Positions 33,260 through 43,354 of a stretch of 64,000 bases of DNA are shown here, piece by piece. Made by a program: the position numbers and the translations under genes. The notes below the pieces were generated by a model. It was not told the DNA's origin. It did no database searches and saw only the letters and a list, made by a program, of their open reading frames with translations. This DNA comes from Strigamia acuminata (lineage: Eukaryota; Arthropoda; Chilopoda; Geophilomorpha; Linotaeniidae): the NCBI GenBank assembly GCA_949358305.1, contig OX442320.1:10742259-10806258 (forward strand). Direction: 5' to 3'. Numbering within the stretch: the first letter of the stretch is position 1; the number at the start of each line of letters is the position of its first letter.

Positions 33260-35311
33260 GCTGGGGAGCCCGCTGGGGAGCCCGCTGGGGAGCCCGCTGG
33301 GGAGCCCGCTGGGGAGCCCGCTGGGGAGCCCGCTGGGGAGCCCGCTGGGGAGCCCGCTGGGGAGCCCGCTGGGGAGCCCGCTGGGGAGCCCGCTGGGGAG
33401 CCCGCTGGGGAGCCCGCTGGGGAGCCCGCTGGGGAGCCCGCTGGGGAGCCCGCTGGGGAGCCCGCTGGGGAGCCCGCTGGGGAGCCCGCTGGGGAGCCCG
33501 CTGGGGAGCCCGCTGGGGAGCCCGCTGGGGAGCCCGCTGGGGAGCCCGCTGGGGAGCCCGCTGGGGAGCCCGCTGGGGAGCCCGCTGGGGAGCCCGCTGG
33601 GGAGCCCGCTGGGGAGCCCGCTGGGGAGCCCGCTGGGGAGCCCGCTGGGGAGCCCGCTGGGGAGCCCGCTGGGGAGCCCGCTGGGGAGCCCGCTGGGGAG
33701 CCCGCTGGGGAGCCCGCTGGGGAGCCCGCTGGGGAGCCCGCTGGGGAGCCCGCTGGGGAGCCCGCTGGGGAGCCCGCTGGGGAGCCCGCTGGGGAGCCCG
33801 CTGGGGAGCCCGCTGGGGAGCCCGCTGGGGAGCCCGCTGGGGAGCCCGCTGGGGAGCCCGCTGGGGAGCCCGCTGGGGAGCCCGCTGGGGAGCCCGCTGG
33901 GGAGCCCGCTGGGGAGCCCGCTGGGGAGCCCGCTGGGGAGCCCGCTGGGGAGCCCGCTGGGGAGCCCGCTGGGGAGCCCGCTGGGGAGCCCGCTGGGGAG
34001 CCCGCTGGGGAGCCCGCTGGGGAGCCCGCTGGGGAGCCCGCTGGGGAGCCCGCTGGGGAGCCCGCTGGGGAGCCCGCTGGGGAGCCCGCTGGGGAGCCCG
34101 CTGGGGAGCCCGCTGGGGAGCCCGCTGGGGAGCCCGCTGGGGAGCCCGCTGGGGAGCCCGCTGGGGAGCCCGCTGGGGAGCCCGCTGGGGAGCCCGCTGG
34201 GGAGCCCGCTGGGGAGCCCGCTGGGGAGCCCGCTGGGGAGCCCGCTGGGGAGCCCGCTGGGGAGCCCGCTGGGGAGCCCGCTGGGGAGCCCGCTGGGGAG
34301 CCCGCTGGGGAGCCCGCTGGGGAGCCCGCTGGGGAGCCCGCTGGGGAGCCCGCTGGGGAGCCCGCTGGGGAGCCCGCTGGGGAGCCCGCTGGGGAGCCCG
34401 CTGGGGAGCCCGCTGGGGAGCCCGCTGGGGAGCCCGCTGGGGAGCCCGCTGGGGAGCCCGCTGGGGAGCCCGCTGGGGAGCCCGCTGGGGAGCCCGCTGG
34501 GGAGCCCGCTGGGGAGCCCGCTGGGGAGCCCGCTGGGGAGCCCGCTGGGGAGCCCGCTGGGGAGCCCGCTGGGGAGCCCGCTGGGGAGCCCGCTGGGGAG
34601 CCCGCTGGGGAGCCCGCTGGGGAGCCCGCTGGGGAGCCCGCTGGGGAGCCCGCTGGGGAGCCCGCTGGGGAGCCCGCTGGGGAGCCCGCTGGGGAGCCCG
34701 CTGGGGAGCCCGCTGGGGAGCCCGCTGGGGAGCCCGCTGGGGAGCCCGCTGGGGAGCCCGCTGGGGAGCCCGCTGGGGAGCCCGCTGGGGAGCCCGCTGG
34801 GGAGCCCGCTGGGGAGCCCGCTGGGGAGCCCGCTGGGGAGCCCGCTGGGGAGCCCGCTGGGGAGCCCGCTGGGGAGCCCGCTGGGGAGCCCGCTGGGGAG
34901 CCCGCTGGGGAGCCCGCTGGGGAGCCCGCTGGGGAGCCCGCTGGGGAGCCCGCTGGGGAGCCCGCTGGGGAGCCCGCTGGGGAGCCCGCTGGGGAGCCCG
35001 CTGGGGAGCCCGCTGGGGAGCCCGCTGGGGAGCCCGCTGGGGAGCCCGCTGGGGAGCCCGCTGGGGAGCCCGCTGGGGAGCCCGCTGGGGAGCCCGCTGG
35101 GGAGCCCGCTGGGGAGCCCGCTGGGGAGCCCGCTGGGGAGCCCGCTGGGGAGCCCGCTGGGGAGCCCGCTGGGGAGCCCGCTGGGGAGCCCGCTGGGGAG
35201 CCCGCTGGGGAGCCCGCTGGGGAGCCCGCTGGGGAGCCCGCTGGGGAGCCCGCTGGGGAGCCCGCTGGGGAGCCCGCTGGGGAGCCCGCTGGGGAGCCCG
35301 CTGGGGAGCCC
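33260..35311. repeat. 12-bp GC-rich satellite, exactly 171 copies
   Basis: GCTGGGGAGCCC repeated without a visible variant for 2052 bp. Since 12 is a multiple of 3, every frame without a stop in one unit stays open, producing artificial RWGA, APQR and GLPS polymers on both strands. The G4 tract once per 12 bases is a possible quadruplex former. Confidence 0.98.
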
Positions 35312-35960
35312 GTTTATCAAACGAAATCACAAATTAATGGCACAATTTCGACATACGATGAATATACAATCGTAGGAAAACTTTCAGATGAAATTTCCTA
35401 AATTCAATTTAATAAAACTAAACTGTTTGGCAAATTAACAACTGTAGTATGACAATGTCTGCCCAAAAATCCTGATTTATTCAGTTTTTTGAGTTAAAAT
35501 GGTACCGGTAATGCACAATTGGTAAACACACAATAAAGTCACAATTGTTCACAATGATCCAAAGTAATCGATAATGTAAACACTTGGTGGAAGCCATTAA
35601 AATGGGGTAGCCAATGCTGGAAATTTTGTACAGGCAAAGATTTTGGATTTCAAAATCCTTGAAATCTTATGAAATCCTAGAAATCTCATGAAATCCTGGA
35701 AATCTTATAAATTTTCTTGCAAATTGTCGCAAATTCTAGCAAAATATTTTAAGAAACCCATCTGAAAATCTGAAAAATTCTTGTAAAATCCCTGAGAAAT
35801 CCTTGTGAAATCCTGAAATCCTGAAATCCTCAGCAAATCCCTGAAATCTTCGGAATCTTTCAAATCTCATGAAATCTTGCAAATCCTGGAAATCTTAGAA
35901 ATCCTGGAAATCTTAGAAATTGTCTTGCAAAAGCAAATCTAACTAAACTAGATTTTTTTT
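35312..35960. repeat. Non-coding DNA with degenerate GAAATCCT repeats
   Basis: From about 35640 to 35930 the sequence repeats variants of GAAATCCTGGAAATCTTA. No gene seen. Confidence 0.6.
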
Positions 35961-36426
35961 TAGCGTGCGTGTGCCAAACGGCAAGCCCCCTGCCAGAAGA
36001 TTAAAACATCAGTGAAAAAGCCAAAAAAAGGTGCTGTAGGGTTTGAGGTGCATAAATTATAATCTAACTTAACTTCTTTTATTATAAGTTGTTAATATGT
36101 ATTTTGTTTGATTAAACAAGTCAGTTTAATTTAAAGTAAAATAAGTTTGTTCTTTGTTCATTGAAATTGTTATATAAGAATTGCTTGTTTTATTTGTAGA
36201 AATAAAGCAATATCAATTCAATTCATTTAATTAGTTTAAAGTATTTTTAGAGAGTTAGTATTGATAAGTCTTGGTGCGGCAATCCCGCAGTGGTTTTTGT
36301 CTGTTAAATTAGTCATTAATAGGCAGAGTTTGGACAAGCAACTCAGGAAGAAGTCGAAGAACCACCACCACCAGTCCATAATGCAATGGATATAACCCTT
36401 TGCCACGTTTTTTATTTCATCCTTAA

Positions 36427-36630
36427 AATGGGGAAAAAAAAGTCACTCTGTCAGCACTTGTTGCTGGCCTGATAGCTAAATATAAAATTAGCGAAGACGC
36501 AGCAGCGTTCGAACGCCGAATAGAAGATTTAATTGGGAGGAAGAAGAGACATTCGAGAGTCCGAAGAAGATCGGATGGGACATATTACATCACTAACGAA
36601 GGCGCTCGTTCTCAGTCACAAGAACCATAA
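36427..36630 (+). CDS. Small basic winged-helix-like module, copy A (unknown, likely broken start)
   Basis: Open frame 36430-36630 reads GEKKVTLSALVAGLIAKYKI, then SEDAAAFERRIEDLIGRKK, RVRRRSDGTYYI and a short tail to TAA. Three-helix-then-basic-wing order and the ending GTYYI recall linker-histone or other winged helices. It is clearly related to copies at 37029/39738, 39940 and 40361. The ATG at 36428 is out of frame by one base relative to the module, suggesting a frameshift or an upstream exon. Exon-like pieces nearby (RACAKRQAPCQKIK at 35964, and Glu/Pro-rich coding near 36322-36398) may belong to the same locus. Confidence 0.45.
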   Translation, partial: NGEKKVTLSALVAGLIAKYKISEDAAAFERRIEDLIGRKKRHSRVRRRSDGTYYITNEGARSQSQEP

Positions 36631-36732
36631 AAGATAAAAACGCCTTGTTGGTGAATGAAGAAAGGAGTAAAGGAAAAGAAAGAGCGCAACAGTTTATTTA
36701 TTTATTTTTTAATTTATTTGTAAGTTAAATAA

Positions 36733-36807
36733 ATTATCAATTTATTTTAGGTGTATTTCCCAAAGGAGAAAATCCTTGAGGAGTTGTCGAAGGTTTTCAG
36801 AGATTAG
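36733..36807 (+). CDS. Partial module-like exon
   Basis: After TTATTTTAG the frame VYFPKEKILEELSKVFRD ends in TAG. It resembles the first helix of the neighbouring modules, but is only 18 residues. Could be chance. Confidence 0.25.
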
Positions 36808-37010
36808 ATGAGCATCCATCTAGATTGTTACCGTAAAGCGGCTTTTTATAAGTAATTTTATTTTATTTTATTTTTTATTTTAATGCGTTATTTTATTTAT
36901 TTGCTGCAGTAAATTGTATATTTTCAGATAAAAATGTTTAGACCTTTCAAAAATTTAATCAAGCTTTTAAACCCAGAAGGTGATCCAGCTAAAATAACCA
37001 TTGATCACGT

Positions 37011-39125
37011 TTACAAACTACTCTTTGTATGGGCGACAAAAAAGTTGACATCATTCGGGATGAATCTACCCAGGTAATTGACTGAACCCAGTAGACTTCG
37101 TAATTCCGACACATTTTCGGGTTTGCCCATTTTTCTAATGGCAACAATCCGGTCGTCATCGACATGAACTCCGGCTTGATCAATGATGTGTCCCAGGAAT
37201 TTTATCTTGGTTTTCCCGAACTCGCATTTCGCTACGTTCAACGTTATTCCCGCTTCTAGTAAGCGTTGGAGAACCGCACGTAAACGTCTATCGTGTTCCT
37301 CGATGGTGTCGCCATAAACCAATATGTCATCAACGTTGACTTGCTTGCCTTCCAATCCTTCAAGGATTTCGCTCATCCTTTTCTGAAAGAATTCAGGTGC
37401 TGCGTTTATGCCGAAAGGAAGCCTTTTGAACATGTACCGGCCAAATGGAGTGATGAATGTTGTCAACAGCCGTGATTCGGCATCCAACTGACACTGCCAA
37501 AAGCCATGATTGGCATCGAGCTTTGAAAAATACTTCGCTTTTCCTAGTCGACCCAACACGTTCTCAGTAACGGGCATCGGATGTGTTTCTCGCATCACGT
37601 AGCGATTAAGCCTCACATAATCCACGCACATGCGAATCGATCCGTCGGGCTTCGGTGCCAAAACCAGCCCCGAACACCAATCTGTTGGTTCTTCTACCCG
37701 TTCTATTACTCCCAATAATACCATCTTGTCGAGGTTTGCTTTTATCTCGTTTAGTAGAGGAATCGGAACTCTTCGAGGTGTCATTAACGCATATGGACTT
37801 GCATCAGGTTTCAGTCGTATTTTGTACGGTATTTCGACGCGTCCCAAACCGCTGAATAGCTTCGGGTAAGCCGTCTTCGGATCGAATGACATCTTTGGTG
37901 TCTTCTCCGTTTTCACCGCATCAACTCCGCAACGTCTGATGATGTCCAACTCTTCGCAGGTATCGCCATCTAGTAATGGCTGCATCAAACCTCGAACGAC
38001 GTAGATCGCTGTTAATTTCGACCGTCCTCGGTACTCGATTTTCTCCCATAACATTCCTAATGTTTCCATTTTTCCTTTGGTTGCATTGTGCAAGTTCAGC
38101 TCGGGTTTCCGTAATTTTCTATCGGAAAAATAGTCCATGTAGACTTCCTCGGGAATACATGTCGTTTCGGCGCCGGAATCTGCCTTGAATGTGATTCTTG
38201 CGTTCCTGATCTCGACCGACACATGCCATCTTCCCTGTCGACTGGCAACTCCATTGACTGATTCAATGTAAGCATCCGTCGCTTCATCGACCCCTTGAAC
38301 CGCTGCACTTCGACAAACCCTCGCATAATGACCTTTGCGATTGCATTTGTGACATGTCAGCCTCGTTGCTGGGCAATCCTTCATCGGATGGAATCCGCCG
38401 CCACATCTGCCGCAATTACTCGAGTTTTTCGATGCATTCTTCGGCTGTGTCTTGGGACCGCCGTCCGGTTTGCTCGATTTCCCGCTGTCATCTGGCCGTT
38501 CTGTCTTCCTTTTCCAGAAGTTTGATCGTTGCACCTTCTTGGAGTCAACTCGATCCACGGACTTATTGGTCGATGACGCTTCCAGCAATGTTTTCGACTG
38601 CGAATTGACCTGTTCAGACTGTTTCGTCATCTCGATTGCCTTCGCCAATGTCAAGTTGCTTTGAAGCTGAAGCTTCTTTGCCATCGCCTTGTCCCGGATG
38701 CCATTCACGATCTTATCGCGGATAAACTCGTCGTACAATGCATCAAATTTGCAGTGCTTGGCCGCTGTGTGCAATGCCGTGATGTATTCGTCCATTGTTT
38801 CACCGTCCTTTTGCTGGCGGTTGTAGAACATGGCTCGCTCATAAATCACGTTTGTTGTCGTAACAAATTTTGCCTCAAAAGCTGCCTTCACTTTTGCATA
38901 ATCGTGCTTGTCTGGATCCGCCAATTTAAATGATGTGTAAATGTCATTTGCTGTGTCCCCCATGTGGTAAAGGAGTGAAGCCACTTGCTTTTTGCCTGGC
39001 TGTGTGTCCAAATCCACCATGGAGCGAAACAACTCAAATCTGGCAATCCATCTTGGCCAATCTGCAGCATTCTTGAAGTCAAATTCATCTGGTGGTTTGC
39101 AAATGCTGTGCTCCACTTTTGCCAT
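37011..39125 (-). pseudogene. Gypsy-type Gag-PR-RT fragment (704 codons, truncated)
   Basis: Fused Gag-Pol in one frame. Gag core (WPRWIARFELFRS, DYAKVKAAFEAKF), two zinc knuckles (CGRCGGGFHPMKDC and CHKCNRKGHYARVC, residues about 235-270), protease FKADSGAETTCIP, RT motifs (PTDWCSGLVLAPKPDGSIR, DANHGFWQCQL, LPFGINAAPEFFQKRM) and the polymerase box reading VNVDDILVYG. The usual Tyr of Y-x-D-D is Asn here. The element sequence ends at LGRFIPN; the last residues come from the flanking direct repeat. Loss of RNase H and integrase makes it non-autonomous. Confidence 0.9.
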
Positions 39126-39714
39126 GACTGGTGGAATGTTTTTCTCTTCCTTCTCCTCCTCTTGGTCCTCTAGTATGGGCTCAATGATGAGTAAGGCTAA
39201 AATTCCTTTTTCACTTCCTTCTCCTCCTCTTGGTCCTCTAGTATGGGCTCAATGATGAGTAAGGACTCAATTCCTTGTCTTCTTCAAACAAAAGGCACAT
39301 TTGCCAGCTTCTACAGACGAAAATTGTCGAAAATTGACAAAAATTGACGAAAATTGACGAAAATTGACGAATCTCGAAGAATACTCGGCAAATAATCGGC
39401 GTGCTCGAGCTCGCGCATCAACGTCGCACTTGTTGCTCACGATCGCACGTCGTTTTCGGTCCCAAATGTCTGAATTTTGTATGGCCTACCGTCCTTATTG
39501 ACGTATCTTCACCCAGTTGATATTTCCAACCAATTTCCAGTGTGATTTCCGCTGCCACCATGTGTTGTTAGATGCTTAAATCTGGAGGCTGATGAAATAA
39601 CATGAGGACGCCATTACAGTGTAGAAAACAACAACTAGTGCCACCTTTTAATGGTACACATAAGTATAATACAAGAACGCCATCTAGCGTGATAAATACA
39701 CAACATATCACACA
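37055..39714 (-). mobile_element. 3'-truncated gypsy-type LTR retrotransposon
   Basis: On the minus strand: a short 5' LTR (39714 down to about 39561, starting TGTGTGATATG), a PBS beginning TGGTGGCAGCGGAAATC at 39560, a leader with a tandem 50-bp duplication (39147-39199 and 39216-39264), then a Gag-Pol ORF that stops abruptly inside the region after RT. No RNase H, integrase or 3' LTR. Bounded by a 23-base direct repeat of the host module sequence. Confidence 0.85.
39560..39714 (-). repeat. Short 5' LTR of the truncated gypsy-type element
   Basis: About 154 bp, minus strand TGTGTGATATGTTGTG to GCATCTAACAACACA, followed by TGGTGGCAGCGG. No second copy exists in the window, so the 3' limit is inferred from the PBS. 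Confidence 0.6.
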
Positions 39715-39915
39715 GGCGACAAAAAAGTTGACATCATAAAAATTGCTAGCAACCTCATCACATTGTATAGCATCAGCGAAGATGCTGAAAAACACAATTT
39801 TAAGGTCGAAAATGTCATGTTTTGGTCCAAACTAATTTTTTTTAACTAAAATTATCGATTTATTTTCTAAAACCATCGATTTTTTGTTCCGTCGCAAAAA
39901 TGATAAAATTATTAA

Positions 39916-40269
39916 ATGATTTCTTATTATTGTTGTTTGAAAACTTTGGACAATAAAGGAGTGATATTACGGAAGCTTGCAACTGTAATAATTCAGCAAT
40001 TTAACATTAAAGAAAATGTTAAAGATGTGGAAAAGACGGTGTCTGGCATTCTGGGAAAATCCCAAACTAAATCCACCATACGACAAAGGTCTTCAGATAA
40101 AAAGTACTACCTAGTTGCTAAGGGTTCGCGCAGGGGACCTAAGAACAGCAGGGTGGTGAGTTCATCTAGTTCAACGAAGAAAATTCCGCACCCTGTGCAA
40201 AATTCCAAACGCAAAGTAAAATTAATTAAAATTTTTATTTCAATTTCAATTTTAATTTTTTGGTCGTAG
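39916..40269 (+). CDS. Small basic winged-helix-like module, copy C (unknown)
   Basis: Frame open from ATG 39916 for 117 codons. Contains GVILRKLATVIIQQFNIKEN, VEKTVSGILGKSQTKS, TIRQRSSDKKYYLVAKGSRR and then a Ser/Lys-rich basic tail. It aligns by eye with copy A over helix, helix, basic wing and the YY motif. The tail resembles linker-histone tails in composition. The GT at about 40217 after KRK could be a donor joining a later exon. Confidence 0.5.
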   Translation: MISYYCCLKTLDNKGVILRKLATVIIQQFNIKENVKDVEKTVSGILGKSQTKSTIRQRSSDKKYYLVAKGSRRGPKNSRVVSSSSSTKKIPHPVQNSKRKVKLIKIFISISILIFWS

Positions 40270-40360
40270 ACAATTATTACACTGTCATACAATGAAGAAA
40301 CCATTTCTTTTCACCCGGCAAGGTAACAATTTAATTGATTTATTTAATTTAATTTATTAA

Positions 40361-40482
40361 GAGGTTGATCGGAACAAAAAGAGATAACGGCTTGATCCGA
40401 AAAAGGAAGGATAATACCTATTACATCATCAAACCACAGGCCACTGTATGGACCAGGCCACAATTAGAAGCTTTGTTGTAAC
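40361..40482 (+). CDS. Winged-helix-like module, wing half, copy D
   Basis: After TTTATTAAG the frame RLIGTKRDNGLIRKRKDNTY, then YIIKPQATVW and a short tail, ends in TAA. It matches the second half of copies A and C (LIGRKK...RRRSDGTYYI). Probably the 3' exon of copy B or C. Confidence 0.4.
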
Positions 40483-40932
40483 TCGAGTTTATGTATGGCA
40501 GTGCTGGACTGGAAAGAAATTTAGTATTGGGCCAGTCCAGTATTGGAGTTTTGTATCAGATAGGCAATAGTAGAACAAGTTATTAATATCGATCAAGAAA
40601 TATAAATACAAACAGAAAGACAATCGGAAGGTTAGTCCAAATTTTAAAGGAATAAAAATTGTTGAAAGATTGTTTTTTTATCTGTCTATGTATCGGTTAC
40701 CGTTAAAAGATTTTACAATTGGTACAGACACAGGTCCCTAAACGAAGTCACGGAGTTTTTTAACTTCATAAAACACTGCCATTGGCGTTTTACTCCAGGT
40801 TCACATTCCTTTTAATGTGACATTTATTTGTTATTTTCTTGCATTTGTTATTCTTAAGAGGATTTTTGCAACTCTGGCAAAAGTCATTTTGAAAAAAGTG
40901 AAAGCTTCTCAAAGGTTTACAAATATTTTAGT

Positions 40933-41060
40933 TTAACACTAGAACAGCTAGACTGGTCAAAATGACCCAATGGGTTTCCAATAGCATTTTTTGATGCTTT
41001 ATATCAATGTGGCATTTTTCTTACACCTCGGGGTGCCCCCAACAAAGATGAAAAGACAAA
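40933..41060 (+). mobile_element. Possible piggyBac-like element end
   Basis: TTAA at 40933-40936 followed by CACTAGAACAGC and an imperfect palindrome TGGTCAAAATGACCCA. TTAA plus a C-x-CTAG start is typical of piggyBac family ends. I did not find the opposite end or a transposase. Confidence 0.35.
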
Positions 41061-41421
41061 GAACCACTCCTAACTTTCCTAAGTCCTGTTCCATGGGTCA
41101 TCCAGAAAAAGGTGACTGAAAAATTTTCCACAGTCCCAGAACCAAGAGCATTTGAAGATTGATTACAATTAATAGAGCAAGAACCTTGAAGAAAATGGTA
41201 AGAAAGGAAATAAGATGGTTAGGTTTCAAATTTGGCAAATATGACAAATAAGATTCGTCAATTTCATTACTTAAATTGATGAAAAATAAATAAATATTCA
41301 TGACAAATTGGTAAATGCTGCAGTGTGCAGTCTTACAATACCAACATTTTGCCAAGCAGAGCTCTTTTAGCATTATCTAGAGATGACCAGATCTGGTAGA
41401 GCAACAGACAATCAAAGGAAC

Positions 41422-42215
41422 AATTTTACTTTACTGGCCACCTCTCAGATCATCTCCAAAATTTGGATATAGGGGTATTCTAGGGTGAAAAAACGAATGG
41501 CGTTGACGGTTTTTGGGGCAAACGGAAGCGGAAGCGGAAAACAGCAGATTAACGACCAGTGATGGCCATCAAATGTTTACTTTCTCATTTTTATAACCCT
41601 AATTTCATTGTTAGCTGTCAGTCAATCTCTCCCCAGCATTGTTACGCACGTGCGCTCTTATTGTCAGCCATCTTTATTTTTATACCAGTTTTCCACCTGA
41701 TTTTACACGATTTGTTCAGTTTCATCATCCATACACTTAAAAGAGGTTTCCATTTTATCCCAGGTTTGTACCCTCGTTTTTCTACCTTCGTTTTGGGGTC
41801 ACCTAATCTACTAGAAACCACGCCCCTAGTTTTAACCTCACCTAACCTAACCTCACCTAACCTAACCTCACCTAACCTAACCTCACCTAACCTAACCTCA
41901 CCTCACCTCACCTAACCTCACCTCACCTCACCTAACCTAACCTCACCTAACCTAACCTAACCTAACCTAACCTCACCTAACCTAACCTAACCCACGACAC
42001 AACAACAACATAAAGGACAACAACAACAATGGGCCATATAATTCCAATGCTTAACCTAACCTCACCAGTATAAACAAACTACTAATAAACTCTTGATTTT
42101 CGCTTCCGCTTTCGTTTGCCCCAAAAACCGTCAACGCCATTTGTTTTTTCACCCTTCAATACCCCTAAATCCATATTTTGGGGATGATCTGAGAGGTGGC
42201 CAGTAAAGTAAAATT
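41422..42215. mobile_element. Long-terminal-inverted-repeat (foldback-like) element, 794 bp
   Basis: Arms 41422-41538 and 42097-42215 are inverted copies of about 117 bp with a few mismatches (outer end AATTTTACTTTACTGGCC, inner part containing GGCGTTGACGGTTTTTGGGG). The centre has no transposase and holds a telomere-like repeat. A non-autonomous DNA element is the likely explanation. No clear target duplication seen. Confidence 0.8.
41835..41992. repeat. Interstitial telomere-like repeat (CCTAA/CCTCA)n
   Basis: About 30 pentamers of CCTAA mixed with CCTCA in a fairly regular alternation. The complement TTAGG is the canonical arthropod telomere repeat. Lies inside the inverted-repeat element. 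Confidence 0.85.
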
Positions 42216-43354
42216 ATACCCAATCAAAATATTCAACAGGCCGCCTTGTTTCATTAGGCTGGGTTCAATCTTAAATGGATTTTGCTGATTTTCAGCCATT
42301 TGCATAGAGCAATCAGAGCAGTTATTTTTGTTTATAATTGCTATTCGGAAAGTCGTGATATTTTGCCATAATGTGGCATGGAATACCTCAAACCAAGACT
42401 GGAATGCCATCATTAAGATTTTTAAAAATTTAACAAATCGATATTAATTTGTGTACGGGAAAAAAATTTATATTTGGTTCTGCTCCTACACAAGAGTTTC
42501 ATTCCAATTCGAATCAAGATTAGGCCTAAAATGGAATCAAATCGAACAAAACAATTTTTTTTTCAAACCAAACTTTGAAAAAGCACGAAAAAGCACCAAA
42601 AAGCCCCAAAAGGCGTATCAAATAATATTCTTGCCAAATAAATACTCAACCGCCACGTAACTGAAGAAACACAGAAGAAAATACATTTCGAACTAGGCCT
42701 ACAGTAGGCCTAAAATGGCACCAAACAATAGCAAAGGAAGATATGTTAGAAAATAAATGGATCATTTTACAAACTTACTGAGGAATTGGCGAAAATGTTA
42801 TGTTAATCCCATGTTTGTGAAACCAATCAACCTTTTGGAAAATCGAACCCGAATTAAATAACATGAAAAGAACAGAGCATGTCGAACAGCAAAATCTTGC
42901 TGTTCTGATCACCTCGCCTCGTGCTCATCGAGACGAAATTGCGTGACAGATTATTGTTTAGCGTCCATGGACTGTGGTATTGTTTATAGCATCGTCATAA
43001 AATTTAATTTAGAATTTAGAATTTAATTTTTAATTTGTAGGTGGCGTATCAGGGCCAGCCCATGCGCAGAAAAGAAAACAATCCGACGACTACGGAGATT
43101 TGTTGGGGCCATCGTGTCTCGTCTCGTTTCGTCGCACACGCTGTTCGGGACTCGGGTGAAACAGCGAAATCCTTTTCTTTTCTTTTTTTTAATTAGGGCC
43201 CCCAAAAAAAGGGCTGTGAGAAGGGCACCCAGACCAGAAATGCGCCTCTGACATGCATATTATTCGGAATGAGAAATGAAATGACACGTTTTCAAGCAGA
43301 AAAATGCATTTTTATTTTATTTTATTTTATTTTATGCATTTATTTTGCATTTTG
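42216..43354. other. Intergenic DNA downstream of GMPPA
   Basis: No supported gene. Short ORFs only. A small palindrome (AACAGCAAAATCTTGCTGTT) is near 42890. TTTTA repeats lie just 3' of the GMPPA stop. Confidence 0.5.

Larger units (their letters stand above)
37029..39848 (+). pseudogene. Winged-helix-like module, copy B, split by a retroelement
   Basis: 37029-37054 reads MGDKKVDII and 39738-39848 continues KIASNLITLYSISEDAEKHN. A 23-base direct repeat (37032-37054 and 39715-39737) bounds the inserted minus-strand gypsy fragment, so the two pieces were once continuous. Only the helical half is present before a stop. The basic-wing half may be the piece at 40361. Confidence 0.5.

Noticed and set aside
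32961-35337. ORFs of 700-790 codons on both strands across the 12-bp array
   Set aside because: They are forced by a 12-bp unit without stops; no start context, domain or conserved sequence beyond the repeat.
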